Assembly: GCA_949710005.1 (NCBI GenBank)
Contig: OX453286.1
Span: forward strand, 5,398,701 to 5,462,700
Source: Ricordea florida
Lineage: Eukaryota > Cnidaria > Anthozoa > Corallimorpharia > Ricordeidae
Length of the DNA stretch: 64,000 nucleotides
Direction of reading: 5' to 3'
Shown here: positions 13,801 to 29,900 of the stretch, in pieces
Position numbering within the stretch: the first letter of the stretch is position 1
Layout: each line of letters begins with the position of its first letter
The notes under the pieces: model-generated
Told to the model about the DNA's origin: nothing
What the model saw: the letters and a program-made list of their open reading frames with translations, nothing else
The model's database searches: none
Translations under genes and position numbers: made by a program

Positions 13801-16261
13801 ACCAAAAGTTAAGGATTGAACGCCCGATGTGCGACTTTGCTACATAATTTGGAAACGTTGCAATGTAAATTACGCGAAGTACAAAGTTAAAAATAAAACT
13901 CAATATGTAGTTTGATTGGACTACTTTTCTCTTCGTTTCTTTGCCTGGACTCTAAAATCATTCATTTTGTGTATTTTTTAGTTCTGAAGTGGAAATTCCG
14001 AGCCGTTTTAACAGTGATTTCACGAGCGATCCACATTCACAAGATATAGACACCATTTTGATTTTGCGATTGCCACGTGCCTCTGAAAAAAAAATCGAGG
14101 GCTACTTCATTTTGGGATGGGCCACTAAGAATTCAAGGAAACTGGCCTGACTGGCCACAGGGCACTGGAGTTAATTTTTAGCCCTGACACTGTACAGAGT
14201 AAACGGAGCTGTACCTTGTTTTCGTGAATAACTTTCTGCCACTTGTGTCCTTCAGGGGGCTCGGGAATCTTAGCACCTCTAAACGACAGAAAACAGAACA
14301 TGTTAGGTCTTTACGCTTCTATTGACATGGTTTTTCTTTCATAGCGGAGCTCCATAACTACCATGCGTTTGAGTTTTCATGGTCATCGTGGCTAGCGGCA
14401 TGGCTCGCGGGCGCGTGCGCCTAGCGACGACGACGTTGCCCTAACATGGCGGCCATAGTCATACGGGATATTTAGAAGGTCTTAAACCGAAACGAGGCTT
14501 TGTTTTTCGCGCGCTTTTCGCGGCTTGCCGCGGCTACACAACCTACAGCCAACAGTCTACAGCAGTCTACAATGTTTTGCAGAAGAAACGGATTATTCAT
14601 AGCGGTTTTGGAGGGAAAATTTTCTTCCTACAAGTTTTCAAGCGTTTTTGGAGGGACATAAGCATAAAGCTGAGTTCTTCCTACAAGTTTTCAAGCATTT
14701 TTGGAGGGACATAAGCATAAAGTTGAGTGTATATTTTTCATTTGTTAAAGAGCTGCCTAGCTGCTTTCAGTGTTGCTTTAAAAATCTATTATAATTTTGC
14801 TGACCAGGTAATGGTTCTTCCGTTGAGTCGCGAGCTAGATGTTTTTTTTTTTTTTTGACGATTTATTTCAGCTATCGAATCTTCTTTAAGTAGTTGCGTA
14901 CACCAGGCGTATTTAATAACTTTAGTGACAGCATTTTCAATGTGTGAGGGTCTGTGTGAGGAGCTCCGCTTTTAGGCTTGCCTAAATCTATTTAATAACT
15001 TAATTGAACACTGTACCGCTGCTGTGGGCACAGCATACTTCACCAAAATGTTATAATCTTATCATTCCTGCAAATAACGCGCACAGAACAAAAGTCTAAG
15101 GTCTCTTTGCTCTCTTTGGCACGGTTTTCCTTTCATAGATTCCCTGATGTACAAACTGTACAACTGCACCGTAATTGACCAAAAGCTTGGCATCTCTGGA
15201 AACGAAGCGCACAGAGCAAAAGCGTAAAGTTTCAGTGGTACCGTTGACATTGTTTTTTTCTTTTATAACAGCATTGTTGTACATATAACTGCACTATCCT
15301 ACTAGTAGATTTTTACTAATGGCTGACAGACCAATCAGATTGCGGAATTTGTATAATATACTAGTAGATTTTTACTAAAATATTATAGTTGATTTCTACT
15401 AACAATTAAACTACTCATTCTCGTTTTCTACGAGCTGAACAGTCGAAAACGATGCTATAGACTCGTATGCCAATTGTTAATTAGTAGGACCCAATGAATC
15501 CCTGCAACTGGGCATGCAATAAATGTCATCTGACTGGACCGCCATGCAATAATCATTCTCTTTAGTGTGTCACACACGTGCAGTCACATACTCGCCAATA
15601 TTAATGATGACATCCTCTGGCTTTGTCCTCTTCTTTAGTTTGCCTTGCTTGGGATGGTCACCCCGCCCTCTGAACAGACCAGGAGGTTCAATCTTGAAGT
15701 TACCCACCCTCTGTCTGTGACCGTCCATAAGACAATACCCGTACTCTTCGATAATTTGTTCATTTTCTTTCTTTAGTTCTTGTTTCTGCTCTTTAGTCCA
15801 GTTTTTCCTCTCTTCAGCTTTCTGGAGAGAGACAACGCAAGTATTTTGAGCCACCAACAAGAGTCCTTTTCAGAACTACCCTCACCCAGACGATCAAACT
15901 ATACGAACTACTGATACTCCTGGGTTCAAACCATTTACTATATTTTGAGTCTATCCTATGAAAGGGTCATTACTGCTGTGCACAGACTCAATCTTCGTCT
16001 TATCCTCGCCCATTTTTATGTTTTTTGTGTTTCAACAGTACTTTAGTCATTGCTTAACTGACTGCTGTAACCTTTGTAACGCCTCGACTAGCGTTTGCTA
16101 TTTGCGGGCAGGGCTGCATTGTATGTGTTGAACTTTAATTGATTGAATAAATACCAATAATGATAATATTATTAATAATAATAATAATAATATTACCCTA
16201 GGCAACTGGCTGTTACTCGGAGCCAATGAAAATCAGAATTAACACCTTTTATCTGTGAGTA

Positions 16262-16299
<38 letters not shown>

Positions 16300-16323
16300 G
16301 TTAATGATGATGACGATGAAATG

Positions 16324-16359
<36 letters not shown>

Positions 16360-19300
16360 GTGGCACTTGTACTGTTAAATTTGTCTACACAACGTGGCTC
16401 TACATATGTATGTACCTGTTTAATCTTTGGATCAAACCATGCAGTGGAAAGTTATCATGGATTACTGTACTGTGGTACATCGTTTGTTTTATTATACAGT
16501 GTGGTTCTACCTTCTTAATTATTTGTGGATAAAATCATGCAGTAGATAGCTACTAAATGGTACTGTACTGTGGTACTGTTTGTTTTACTATACAGTGTGG
16601 TTCTAACTTTTTTATCTGTGGATCAAACCATGAAGTGTGACCATTCTCTGGAAAGCTACTGAGCAGTACTGTACTGTGGTACTGTTTGATTTACTATACA
16701 GTGCGGTTCTAGCTTTTTCATCTGTGGATCAAACCATGCAGTGTGACCATTCTTTCATCTGTAAATTAAACCACGAAAATGTGACCATTTTTTTGAAAAG
16801 CTACTGAAAGTAATACAGTAAAACGGAGAAACCAGGTAGTGGTTAAAGCACCCTCATGTCACACTTTCACAAAAGTAATGTTTGCAAAAATATCTGTTAT
16901 ACCTGTGTAAAATATTGATACATTTCTTTGAAGTCACATTTCTTCAGATCTTTGATAATTTTCCGTTCCTCGCTAGTCATCTCACCCCGCCAATCCTCAA
17001 AGAAGTTTTTGTTAAAAATGTCTTTGCTTGTGTAGTCGTGATCGAGCATCTTGGCATAGAAGCATGCTACCTGAAATCAAACAGTGAATAAGTATATAAT
17101 TATATATAAGACTTTGTAAAATAACTTGGATACTACGTGCACGCTAACTGGTTGAAAACCTATGGGTTATTGTGGCGGTAAACCCACAGAAAAGAGAAAC
17201 ATTTTCTGTTTTTATTTACAGTTAGTTTATAAAAGCAGTTTCTATGGGTTTACCGGTGCTAATGAATACACAGAAAGTAAATTAAGAGCTTAACCAAGCA
17301 ACAGGCGAGGGTTTAGATAAGACAGAGCTTTGTTAAACTTTATTAAGGGTTTATGTTGTGGTTCAATTTTATCCTTGGTTCAAATTTTATTTTCCTTTGC
17401 TTCAAACTCATTATCATAAAATTATTACAACCAAAACAAAAGAAAACCAAATTTGAATCAAGGACAAAATTGAACCACAACATTTACATCAGATTATTTG
17501 AAGATGAAACAACCACATTACATTTCCTATAAAAAAAAACAAATGTTTCCGATGTCATACAGATCGGTTGAGTCTACAAAGAGTAACTAGTGCGAACACA
17601 GGCAGCAAAAAAAATTACAACATATGTTTTATATCAAAACTTTAATTCTGTAGAGAGTAAAAGAATGCACAACATGGTAAACTGAAGCAGTGATCATAGC
17701 TACCAAATAATCTTACAAAATTCCTTGGATTGCAGTGCACTGTATGTCAAACAAATTATTTTCTTTTCATTTAGTCACTTCACTGTACCTCTTCTGCTGC
17801 TAAACTCAACTTCAGAGGTTCCCCTGTCAACAACAGAGAAATAATTTAATAGTCATACTGTAAGTACATTAGGAACTTTTCATTCTCAAAAACAGGTGAG
17901 TCATTTGTAATCATACCTTTGCCCCTTAGAATGTTCAGTGCTCTTAACCCTTTCAATCCCAAGATCTAGAGAGCATTTCTTCCCAGTAACTGCCATACCC
18001 TGCCTCACATGTAAGTTTGGAGAATTTTTTCTTGAGTTGATAATTTTTTTCAATTCTCACCCCTGTCACCTTGATAATTTATGGATAATGATGAGGAGAA
18101 CTTGTGTATTGGTCACTTTTGGGAGGGAAACTGGGTTGAGTAAGGAATATAGTAAGGGTTGATAGTCATGAATATTCTCTGCAACCATACAACGTCATGC
18201 ATTTAATTTCTAAACCATTTCTCTCTCAAGATCTGGGTAGTGCATCAATTCTTCTTGAGGAGTTCATTACATAATCCTGTAAAATTACATGCAATACGAT
18301 TGACTGCTGAGCAGGCACGATTCTCTTGTTATGACCGGGCATTACGTAAATTTTTCAATTTTTTTTTGTTAATATAGACAAACGTTGTCTCATTTTTTTT
18401 AAAAAAAAGTTTCTTCTGTCACTTCTGGCTTCGATTGCATGGTTCAATGAATTTGATTGAATTTGGTTCCGTGAAAATGACCTCAAATGATCTGTTGCAT
18501 GCAAGGGGATATTAAAAATTTTTCCAGTTTTTTTTTCCAGGGCTAAAAAGGCCACATAATAAATAACTTATTAACCTCATCCCTTCGGTCATTCCAGGGA
18601 AATTTCAGACCTCAGCCTTTATGTATCAAGGCCTCAGTCTGAGATTTCCCTGTAATGACCTCACTCTTGGTTAATAAGTAGTACGTACTTGCTCAACAGT
18701 GTATCAATAGTGTAAGGAGAAGATGAACCACTATTTCATTTGTGGGAGTGAAGGGGTTTTTTCCTCACCAAAACATATCTTAAAAAGTACAGTATCAAGT
18801 ACACAAATACATGTATCAGATATTCATTTTACTCAAGTTCATTTTTTTCATTTTTTAGCTTTTTTTTTTTTGGTGTGCCAGAAAAGCTCCCGAAAGGAGT
18901 GCAATGCCTGGTAGACTATAATATTCCCATCAAGTACATGAATGCATGAAAATGCTCAGTTTCCTTGAGTGTACAAATTAACATTTGGAAAGTAGTAGGG
19001 AAACAACTGCATACAAGAACATAATGTTTCTAGACAACAAACGTACCATCATAAAAAAACTTTACATTGTTAGGTAATGGCTCATATGGCGGAGGAAAGT
19101 AAGGGCCCTGCAATTGGAAAAAAACGTGACTCAAGCTACTAAATAATTTATGCATGGAATGTTTTGTTTTCTTAACTTCCATGCAAAGAGAGGCCTACAA
19201 AATGCTTTCTTTAAAAGTCACAATTACAAGTACCACTGACAACACTGACTCGCTCACTCAAAGACTCACTCACTCCTGAATAATTGTTGTATTCAAAGAT

Positions 19301-22300
19301 ATCTTTCTATTACATGTGACAATTTATATTGCGTAAAGTACCTTGTGTTCCATATGTAACCATTTAACACCCTCGGGGAGCTGCTCCTCTTCCCACCTTG
19401 ACAAAAGATAATTATAACCAATGTTAAAACAATGTAAAGTTGACACATAATTAAATTAACATTACTTTAGAAAATATATTTCTTTATTATATCTCTAAGT
19501 TAAAACGCACACTGTGATTGGTCAATTTAGTGGCCCATACTTCACTATATGGCCTGCTAAATTCAAAAGTTTGTTTTGGTTGCCAAAATATATAATAAAT
19601 AACTTACAAACCTTGTTTTCTCAGTCTGTACTGTATACGAACCATATTTTTTCTGCTTGAATTTATGGCCCACAAGCTTCGTGCTTGATTCATAAATCCA
19701 AGTGGAAAAAATTTGGTCCAGAACTTACAGCACAGACCTCAAACCCCGTGTAGTAAGAGGAACATTCAGGATGCACATGTACACGTGAAAACAAAACTAC
19801 GTTGTGGTTCAGTTTCATCCTTGGTTTAGATTTTAATTTCCTTTGTTTCAAACTCATTATCAACATTTAACCATACTAATACAACATATGAAAACAAAAT
19901 TTAAACCAAGGATAAAATTCAACCACAACACATACATATACACCATCATCTGAAGAAGACCAGCAGTATGTAAGCAGTCAAAATGTTGTGCACCTCATCC
20001 GAGAGACTACGTCATGAGACAAGAGAAAAAGTTCCTGTAACAACTACATCATAAATGATGACTGTTAACATATAATCCATAACATGCATGTATAGATTAG
20101 CAAGCTTCAAGTATCTAACCACCTTGATATAAGAACAGAAAAACAAGCAGATATTCCTGGACCTTGTAACTCTAATACTAAACTCTGAGTTAAACATGCG
20201 CCAATGCATTAAATGATATTAAGGAGCTTAAACAGAAAAGCTATGACAGTGCAATTGGCTTTGATGCATTTTAGGAATATAACATAAATTTACCATTTCC
20301 AAACATCTTTTGGCTCTTCTTCCTTCTTCTTCTTTTCTTTTTCCTTTAATAAAGATAATGGTCAATGAACATACAGATACTGAGTTTAGACGTACAGTGA
20401 AATTACTCACGCAATCGGCTCATTAGTAGTTTATACAACCACGTTGTCATTACTACCAACACAAACACACCACACCACCTTTCCACACAACCTTTCATCC
20501 ATTGGTTCCTCTTTTCTGACGATAAATTGAGCTTTCATACCAAAAAGAGTGTAGCAGAAAACCTCCTGAGAGAAAATTCTGACGTTTGGGGCCAACTTAT
20601 AGTAGCATGACATCCTTTTGCGCCACATTTTAGTTGCCGCAATAGAGTTTGTCAGCTTGACAAGCTCTGAAGAGAATTTACTTCATCGCGTGTCTACCGA
20701 CTTCAGATTACAGTGCTAGTTGAATTAACCGATCGCAACGTCCATGACATTCACAAAAATAACTGTGTTGTGATTTCCGTAAATTTATAATATTTTTGAC
20801 TGTCAACGGGGGTGAAATGTAAAATACTACAATTGGCTGATAATTCTTTATAAACAATTTAATTTCGGGCTAGCTCCTCAGAGCTTTGGGCTAGTAACCT
20901 CAAGTAACAGCTTGCCCAAAGGGCAACCTGATCTTTTCATTTTCATCTCACCCTGTTGGTCATGGTTTCCTGGTGATTCCAATGCACATGTAGATTTTTA
21001 AGGATCTTACCTCCTTGCCCTCATTTTGTTCCTTCTTCACTTTCTTATTAGGTGAGCCATTTGCTGCCTTTTTCTTTCCTGACTTAGTAGTTTTCTTCTT
21101 GGCAGTCTTGGCCTGAGTAACAAAATAATATTATATTCTGTATGACTGCACTGCTTTCAATAAGTCTTAAGGTCTTTCAATAAGTCTCTTTGTTGAATTG
21201 CCCTTCAGCAATCAAATTTTTTCACCAGTTACGTTATCCGCGGCTTTGTTGGCATGTTTGCTAAAGCTCCCTACTGAGGTTGCCTTATTGGTAAATACTA
21301 AAACAATTATTCTCTTCAATCTCGGTGTACAGTGGCTTTAGGAATATTTACCTCAATTTCTGAGAATAATACGTGTTAAATATACATGTAGGTACAGTTG
21401 TATATGTTACATACCAATGGCTCGTCATCGCTTTCACTGTCACTGGTTCCACTTTTCTTTCTTTTGCGCTAATGAAATAAAACAGGCACTTAAATCCATA
21501 TACATATGCATTGAATAAAATCATTCAATATATCTACAGCCCCTGGATATGAGCAAATGCACACTCATATTGGTTCCCTACTCACAGGCTATCAGCTAAT
21601 ATCCCATTAGTATGGAAAATGGTCATCACAGAGGAAAGAATTCTTGAATTAGATGGGGAAAAATTCAAGTCTTGCTGGAAAAGAATATGCCAAAAAATAC
21701 TACAGAAGCAAATAAATATGGGATGAAATTATTTGGTGGTAAGTGAGCAAATTATATAATGAAACTGACACTATTTTTTAATTGTTATTTATTACAAACT
21801 AATGAAACATCTGTGGAGCCTGTAAACTTATTATTTCTTTTTTACTTCTGCCAATTTTTCCACTTTTAATTCTCAGACTGGTTTGCTAACTCAAGCACAT
21901 TAAAGAGATGCTTAAGAATGAGCCAAACTCATATTTGAAACTTTTTTACTCATCGGCTTAATAACATGTCGGGTCAACAACAACATGGTTCTGTTTACAA
22001 ACAACAAAGTCAATTCTTGTCATGCAAACTTGTTTGAATGTCTCCAAGGTAACAATCAAGGGTTTAGAGATATAATAAAACTATTACTCCACTCAATCTT
22101 GTATTACATGAACTAATTAGCTCATGTACGGCCCAATTTTGTGGAATAATTGTTAAATATCCAAGCAAAAGTCATGACATGCAAACTATAAAATGAACTT
22201 ACTCATGTTTATAATTTGGTAAGAAATAACAAAACTGTTGAGAGAACCCATAAGCCAACAATTTTTACCAAAATAGCAGGGACTGACTGAAAGAAGCGTT

Positions 22301-25300
22301 ATTTCCTTATAATGTTTTGGAATAAAAGCACAATCGAGTATGTAAGCAATAGAATATAAATATAAATACAAAATGTTTTAGATTACCCTTAAAATGCATA
22401 CAATTTGCACTTTATAAACTACAAAACATATCAAGATTGAAAGAGAATCACCTTAGTCAGTAGAAACTCGCCACAAATCTGTTGTTCAGTATCCAAAACA
22501 GACATTTGATATTTGTATGAAAATTTATTTGGGTGGTCTTGGTTCGAGTATTCACCCTGTAAAGCCCAACTTTTTTTACATCAAAAATAAGAATGGAATA
22601 GAGATCTACAAAGTGGTTTCATTAATTAGGGCTGTCAGCAACTGTGAAATTGACCAGTTGTGATGATGACTTTGCCAAGCTGCTTTCAAGATCTCAACCA
22701 AAAGAACAAAAATCTAAATAACTTGTCTTTAAGTGTAATGCTGATTAAGGTGTGCCTGGGTGCAAAATTCGGATGCCCTCTTGGTCCAAATATTTAAGGA
22801 AACCTCAATCTATTGTAATCTATTAATTACATGTATATACTGTGGGTAATACAATAATGCAAAGCTGTTACGTTTAGGAACTTGAGGTAAAATTCTTACT
22901 GAAGCAGTGGCGTTTGGCTTTTTATTGGAGGAAGCAGAAGTAGGTTTAGCTGACTTCTTGTTTTTGGGAGTCTTGTTCACTCTGGAAAATGAAACACAGT
23001 GACAAACATACAAGCTATTTAGTCAAATATGTATATATGTATGTTGTAGGTTAAAATGAATTTCACATCAAAATGGTTCCAAACTACTGCAGTTTGATTT
23101 GTTTTCTCCTTTGTTTCAGATTAATTTCCATATACCTTCAATAATCCGAAACAAAGTTAAAACAAGTCAAACAAGTTTGGAACGATTTTGACCTGAAATT
23201 AATTTAAACCTACACCATATGCATGCATCACCTTAAAGCATAGTATCTCTAAATAGCTCCATTGTTTTACTCCCTTGCAACAATTGAAAAACATGTGAAA
23301 TATGTATTTTTTTTGGGTCCACTCACAGACAAACTCAGAAAAGAGCAAATCCAAGTTCTCCCAATAGAATTATTTATTCTATGAACTGCTTGACTGAGTT
23401 CAATGTATCAAGGATCAAGACCTTTATTGACTGCGACTTTAAAAAAAAACCTTCACATGCAAAGTCATTAATTCGTTTAACACTCAGAATGGTTCCAACT
23501 TTCAAACAGATATTAAAGAAATGCTCTTCGCTATCTTTAAGCACGAAACATATCTGATACTAGTGAGAAAATTCAATTACACCCTCTTTTTATGAAATTC
23601 TATGTGTACGAAAGTAAACTAAATAATAGTTCACTTGTGTTAACCGAGTTTATTACCAGAATCAACTTTACATACAAAGTTGAAATTAGGTCACGTATTG
23701 TAGCTAACATGTGATATGTGAGACTTAAGTAATAACTTATTCTCTTTTGTGTTCCTACTGAAAGCAAGTAGCACTTGGTACATAAATCAGGCCTTGTGAT
23801 AGGGTGCACTAAAAAAATGCAAATTATGCAAAATTTGCAGGGCAGATTATGCGATTACCGAAGCCAATTATGTGATAAATAATGAAGATTATGCAATTTT
23901 TTTCTGAGCAATTTTAAGTTTGTTTTATAAGGTTTCAGGATAAGAAAAACACTTTTTTACTGCTCTTAAGACATTTTGAATGCGTTTCTGCTTGAAACAA
24001 TTTTATTGTGTAAAACACAAAGCTAAACTCAACCTCGTTCCCAGGGTCCTCTCCTACTCGGCCCCCGAGTAGGGGAGGACCCTGGGAACAAGGTGGAGCT
24101 AAACTGAAACACGATGCTGACGTCTGTCAGCACACGTGCAGTGCAAACCCAACATTGTCTGTGATAAAAAAATAATGTAAGAATACTCAACGCATCAGCG
24201 AAATATTCCTAGCTAGCACTGCCTTACGTTGTGGAGTACATTCACGTTTCAAGTGATTTTTTAGACCAAGTAGAACCTGAGATAACTAAATGTCTTAGTG
24301 ATCTGTTCAATTCATGGCGCCGCATAATTAGTTCAAGGCGATAAAAATATAATTGTCAGCACGCATGTAAACAAAACACTGACAAGGATCAGGAGCCCAG
24401 GATCAGGGTAATGGGCTCCTGCAAGGATAGAAATAATACCAAAATACTCGACGCATCCCGTTTCAAGCAATTTCTAAGACCCAGAAGATCCCGAGATATT
24501 GTTTCTTGAGGAAATTGCGAACCGAATTTTACAAGTTTGTTCAATTCTCAATAGTTTTCAGTGGTTCTGAAAACTTGCTAATAGCACGCTGAAAAGTATT
24601 TTGTTAAACAAAAAACAAGGAATAAAGTTTTCTTCAATTCTAATAATTATAGAAGGCTAACTGACTCAATAAGTTTACAAAACAAGTATTATTTGCGATA
24701 AGTGTTTCCAAAAATACGAGTTCAATTAAAAAATGCCTGAAAGTCTCAGAGCAATTTTCAAAGCGCTCCGTCGCTTCAAATTTTGTGAGTTCTCTAACTA
24801 TTTTGCATAACTTTCTTTTGTTTTTGTGTGCGGGTTATCTGCAAGTGCGTGTTCTGACGATTCCATTTTTCCTTTTGGCAAAAATCACCTGTGGGGGTAA
24901 TCCGCCGTGCGGGTAAACAGCCAGAAATTACAGCCATTCAGATTGGCTAATCTGAACAAGGGGCGTGTTTGTGTTACACCAATACACGACTCTTTAAGAA
25001 TGAGACTCGTACCAGGTCCTTGACATTCAAAATAATGCCTTAACTTCGAATGAATACGAAATCGAAGGTGAAAGAGTCTTGTTAGCCTTATTCCAAGGTA
25101 AATCATCTTGAAAATGGCGTATTTTCGCAGGAATTCCAAAGAAACTTGTTGATTCATGCTTTATTTTATGAATGTTGTGCGTTATTTTTTTAATTATACA
25201 ATTTTTCGTGAATTGTGCGATCGGATGCGATTTGAGGTCGATTGTGCGAAATCGCACCATCGCGTAATACCAGAAGGCCTGATAAATAGATAATAAATTT

Positions 25301-26908
25301 TGTCCAAAAAAATCCAAACTAAAAAAAAAATACATAGAAATCAAGGATCAAGATGATTAAATAAGTTTGAAACTCTGTGATACAAGTTCCTTTTATCTTA
25401 GTAAATTTTTAGGTAAAATTGGAAAATTTTTTTCCATAATTACAGATTTCTTTTACTGAACAATGGTGTATTAATAGTCTTGCACCAACTCTATTTTCTC
25501 ACACTGTATGTTGTGTTCTTGCGTGACAATACGTGTAATTGGGAGATGCAAGCTTTTAGCTACACTAAAATTTGACATTTTGCATAGGATACATACCTTG
25601 CTGACTGTTTTTAGTGACAAGTGAACCAAAACATGAAGAAGAAAGAAAATGCATACATATATTAATTAAGACCACAGTTACAGTACAACATCAAGAAGTT
25701 CTAAATAAACCATAAATCTTACAAATGGCATCTTTGTCCAGGCATCAAAAAAGAAGCACTACTGGTATTTACAGTAAATGTACAAACTGTACTAAAGGAG
25801 CATTTGTGGAATAGTGTCTGAAAACCAGTGAAAAAGAGCTTGGATGTTGAAAATAATTATTACTGTCATACCACTATAAAAGCAAGAATAAATGACTAAG
25901 AAGTAAAGATGAAATCTTTCCAAAGAATCACCTTCTTAAAAGGTCTATGTACAGGTGTAATATTAAAACTACTTTCACGGGTATGGGGGTTTGACCACAC
26001 TACCCTTGCAAAGAATTAGGCCAAAACAGTAATTACCATTAACCCTTTCCGTCCAAAGACCTGAGTAGCAATTCTCTTCAGTGAGTAACATACATTTGGT
26101 TTTAACTTAGTTTAGAGAATTTGGCTTCAATTAAATACACTATACCAGTAATTATCTGGATGATCTTTTCATCGATTCTCATTACCAGTAAATTACAACT
26201 TCAAAATTGTAGATAGCTACTGTGAAGAGAAGTTCCAGATTGATCAATTTGGGAGTGATAGGGTTAAGACCAATGATTTGATAATATAATATATCCATTT
26301 ATTATATCTGCAACCCTTGTATATGAGCAAACGCGCGCTCTGATTGGTTCCCTACTCATGGTATATCAGCTCATATACCATTGGCACGGAAAACGGCCAT
26401 CATGGAGGTATGATTTCTTGAATTAGACTGGGAGAAATTCAAGTCAAGCTTCAAAATCATACACCAAAGAAATACTACCGAAGCAAATAAGTATGGGATG
26501 AAATTATTCGACGGTAAGTGGGCAAATTATATTGCGAAATTGTTTATTACGAACGAAAGTGAAACTCTTACAAACAGCCGCCATTTTGAAAGATCTGTGA
26601 AGCCCGTAAACTGAGTTTTTATTTTATTTCTGCCTACTTTTTCCACTTTAAAATTCTTAAACTAATTTGCTAACTCGAAAAAAAATTGACAAGTACATTA
26701 AAGAGATGTTTAAAAACGAGCCGGACTCGTGTTTGAAACATTTTTACACACCGGCTCTACAATATGTCGGCTCGGCAACAACATGGTTCTGTTCAAAAAC
26801 AATAACAAAGTCAATTCTTGTCGTACAAACTAATTCCAGTGTCTCATAAGTGAGGGTTTAGAGATATAATAAAACAATTATTCCACTCAATCTCGTCGTA
26901 TACGAGCT

Positions 26909-26941
<33 letters not shown>

Positions 26942-29900
26942 ATTAGCTCATTTCGTGGAATAATTGCTAAATATAAGAGTCTTACCAAAGGTTCATCATC
27001 ACTATCAACCTCTTTCTTTGGTACCACCTTCTCCTCCTTTTTCACTGAGGCATTTTTCTTGCTGTCACCATCTACTTTCTTTTTTACTTTTTTATCAGAC
27101 TTCAGAGACTTTTCAACTTTTCCACTCTTCTTCACAGAGTTCATTGCCTTCTTACTGCCAGCTTCAGCATTAGCCAGTTTTGAGTTGGGTTCCACTTTAA
27201 CTTTTGGAGATGACTTCCTGTGAAATAATTTAATAAGCAACAGTTAGATAAATAATTATAAAGAGGATTTTATAAACAGCTGTGTGGAGAAATAAATTTT
27301 TTCATTGAGTGTTGGAAAAATATATATGTTATTTACCAGACTGGAGGTCCATATGGGAAAACACTGTCTGAGGTCTGGGAAAACACTGCCTGAGGTCTTG
27401 AGTACAACCTGAGGCTGAAGGGCAAAGGTCACACTAAGACCAAGTACACAGTTTTTCCCATATAGATCGACCTACCCCATGGATGTCCTTTTTTTCACAA
27501 GCCGTTATCGCTACAGCTTGGAAGAAATTCAGCCTGTGGGCCCCATCGTTAAAAGCTGGACCAGTCACAAGCCAGTGTTTGGCCAATCAAATTCAAGGAT
27601 TTAGGATTTCGGCATGCACAAATGCTTGAGAAAAAAATTACATATTAAAATTCATAAGATAAGATAAGAACTTTATTATTGTCTAAAATCGCTAGCATAC
27701 AATGTACAGTGATTGGAAACACCTAACTACAGTAGGTTATCTAATAATTAATAAAATATAGAATATATGTACATGGGTAAGTGTTAAAAAATATATAAAA
27801 CAACGAGTGATGCATCAAAATCAATTGTTAGTTGCTACATAAAAAACAGTCGTTACAAGTATTGTCCTGCAGGTATGCCATGGTACAGTATAATGAGAGC
27901 TGAATGGTAACAAATCACAAAGACACTAGCATACCAGTGATATCACACTAAGTGTGAATTAAATTACTCTTGATGCTCTTGTGAAATGCAGTGTCACCCA
28001 CTAAATTACATTTTTCACACCATAAGAACAGAAACCATTGGCCTATGGGATCTCTACTTCTAGTTCTGTTGGAATTCATAAATTTATGAGAAAACAGAAG
28101 CAAGTTAGCGATTGTTAACAAGTTTCCATAAAGTCCATCCAGTAGGAAAATAAGTGGAGCAACAGTTTCCAGGATATTATGGTAGAATATTTCTACGTAG
28201 TAGAAATGAATCATCTGTAAAAGCAGTCCCCTATTTACATGTAAAAATATATAAGTAGAATATTTTCATCAGAAATTTGACTTCCACCCACTCAAACTTC
28301 ATGTATAATACCTTTACCAGCTACAGATTCTGCCCATCAAAAGGAGTGGTGATAAGTTAATAAAGATGGTGAATCTAAAGCTCAGTAATGAAATGTGAAG
28401 ATGAATTTATCAACATGACACAAGCATGGGACAAAGAAAGAGGAGTGGTGTTTGCAAAATAAATGGTTTACAAATGGAGCCAGCTCCCTAGTTGGCAATT
28501 TTCAAATTCAGAATATTGTTAGACATATTTGCTAAAACCAAGCTCTAACAAGTTTTCCCATGCAAATGGTAAACAACCAATATCCTGCTAGACACGTCAC
28601 AAACAAAATATCCAAATGTAACTTGAGAATTGTATTCCTGTTTGCAGCTGTCAGATTCTTCCACAGCTGGGCATGTGCAATTAGCTAACACAGCCGTTAC
28701 AATACCTACACAGAGTAAAGGTGCTATTGACAATCACTACACAGCTGAATATTTCTACTATTCATCTAGAAGACAGCTGTATTTCTTTGAAGATAAAAGA
28801 TACTTAAACAGATACAATTGTGCAAGTTTATTTTTACTTTCTTGGCAACAATATTTTCACTTACTTGATGACAGCCCTGGCAGACTAAAATTAAAAAGAG
28901 GGAGCAAATTAACCAAAAATAAAATGAGCTATACCTCAACTGATCTTGACAATCATTACGTATCTTGTAAAATAATGTATGATATTATACAGATCTATTA
29001 ATTTGGGAACTAAGTGGATATTACTATCCCAGTGAACATTTAATTTAGCTGATGTAGTCCTTGTTATTTGCTATGGATATTACAGAAAACTTGCCAAGTA
29101 TGTCAACATTACTTTTGGCATGTAAAAAACCCAGCTATGAACTGAACCAAAACTGTAATGATCATGAAACAATTACTAAAATTATGGATGATTTTAATAT
29201 ATTTTGCCTTCTTCATCTAGTTTAAAGAAGAAGCGATTTCAATATTACAGTATTTAGTCCAAGTTCTCAAATTGGTGACATCATATCTAACGTCAGCAGA
29301 ATGGATGGCTGGTGAACTCAGTTGGTATCAGGGTTGTCAATAAGGGCCGGGGGCCAGGGATTTCCCCCAGCAACTCAGGGCAGGACCCCCGGCAACTGTC
29401 GTCATTATATTAAACAAAATGAGCACCCGAAAATTCTACATTAAAAAGGAGATAAGCGTGCTCCATAACCGCTTGTGGCTTTCCCCGGCAACTAACAACA
29501 AATACCCGGGAACTTGAAATCTTAGTGACAACCCTGTGGTATACTACATGTAGTCATTTCAGGTTGACTGTTCCCTTTTCAGGCTACATGGAATTTGCTT
29601 AGAATTGCTTAATACATTTAGTGCGAAGGTCAAGTCTTCAAAATTTTACATTTCCATTTGAGTTCAGTGTGTACCAATAAAACCTATATGCATGTTTTAA
29701 TTTGTATTTACACAGTCAAATTATCCAATTCTCAAATTGGATAAGTCAATTTACACAGTCAAATTAATCCATTCTCAAGAAAAATCTCACCAAGGGTATG
29801 TCATCATTGTCATCACTTTCTGCACTACTTGGTTTAACCTATAAATCAGACATCACCAGAGATCAGGAAAAGAGAACAATAACAACAATTACAGTCATTT

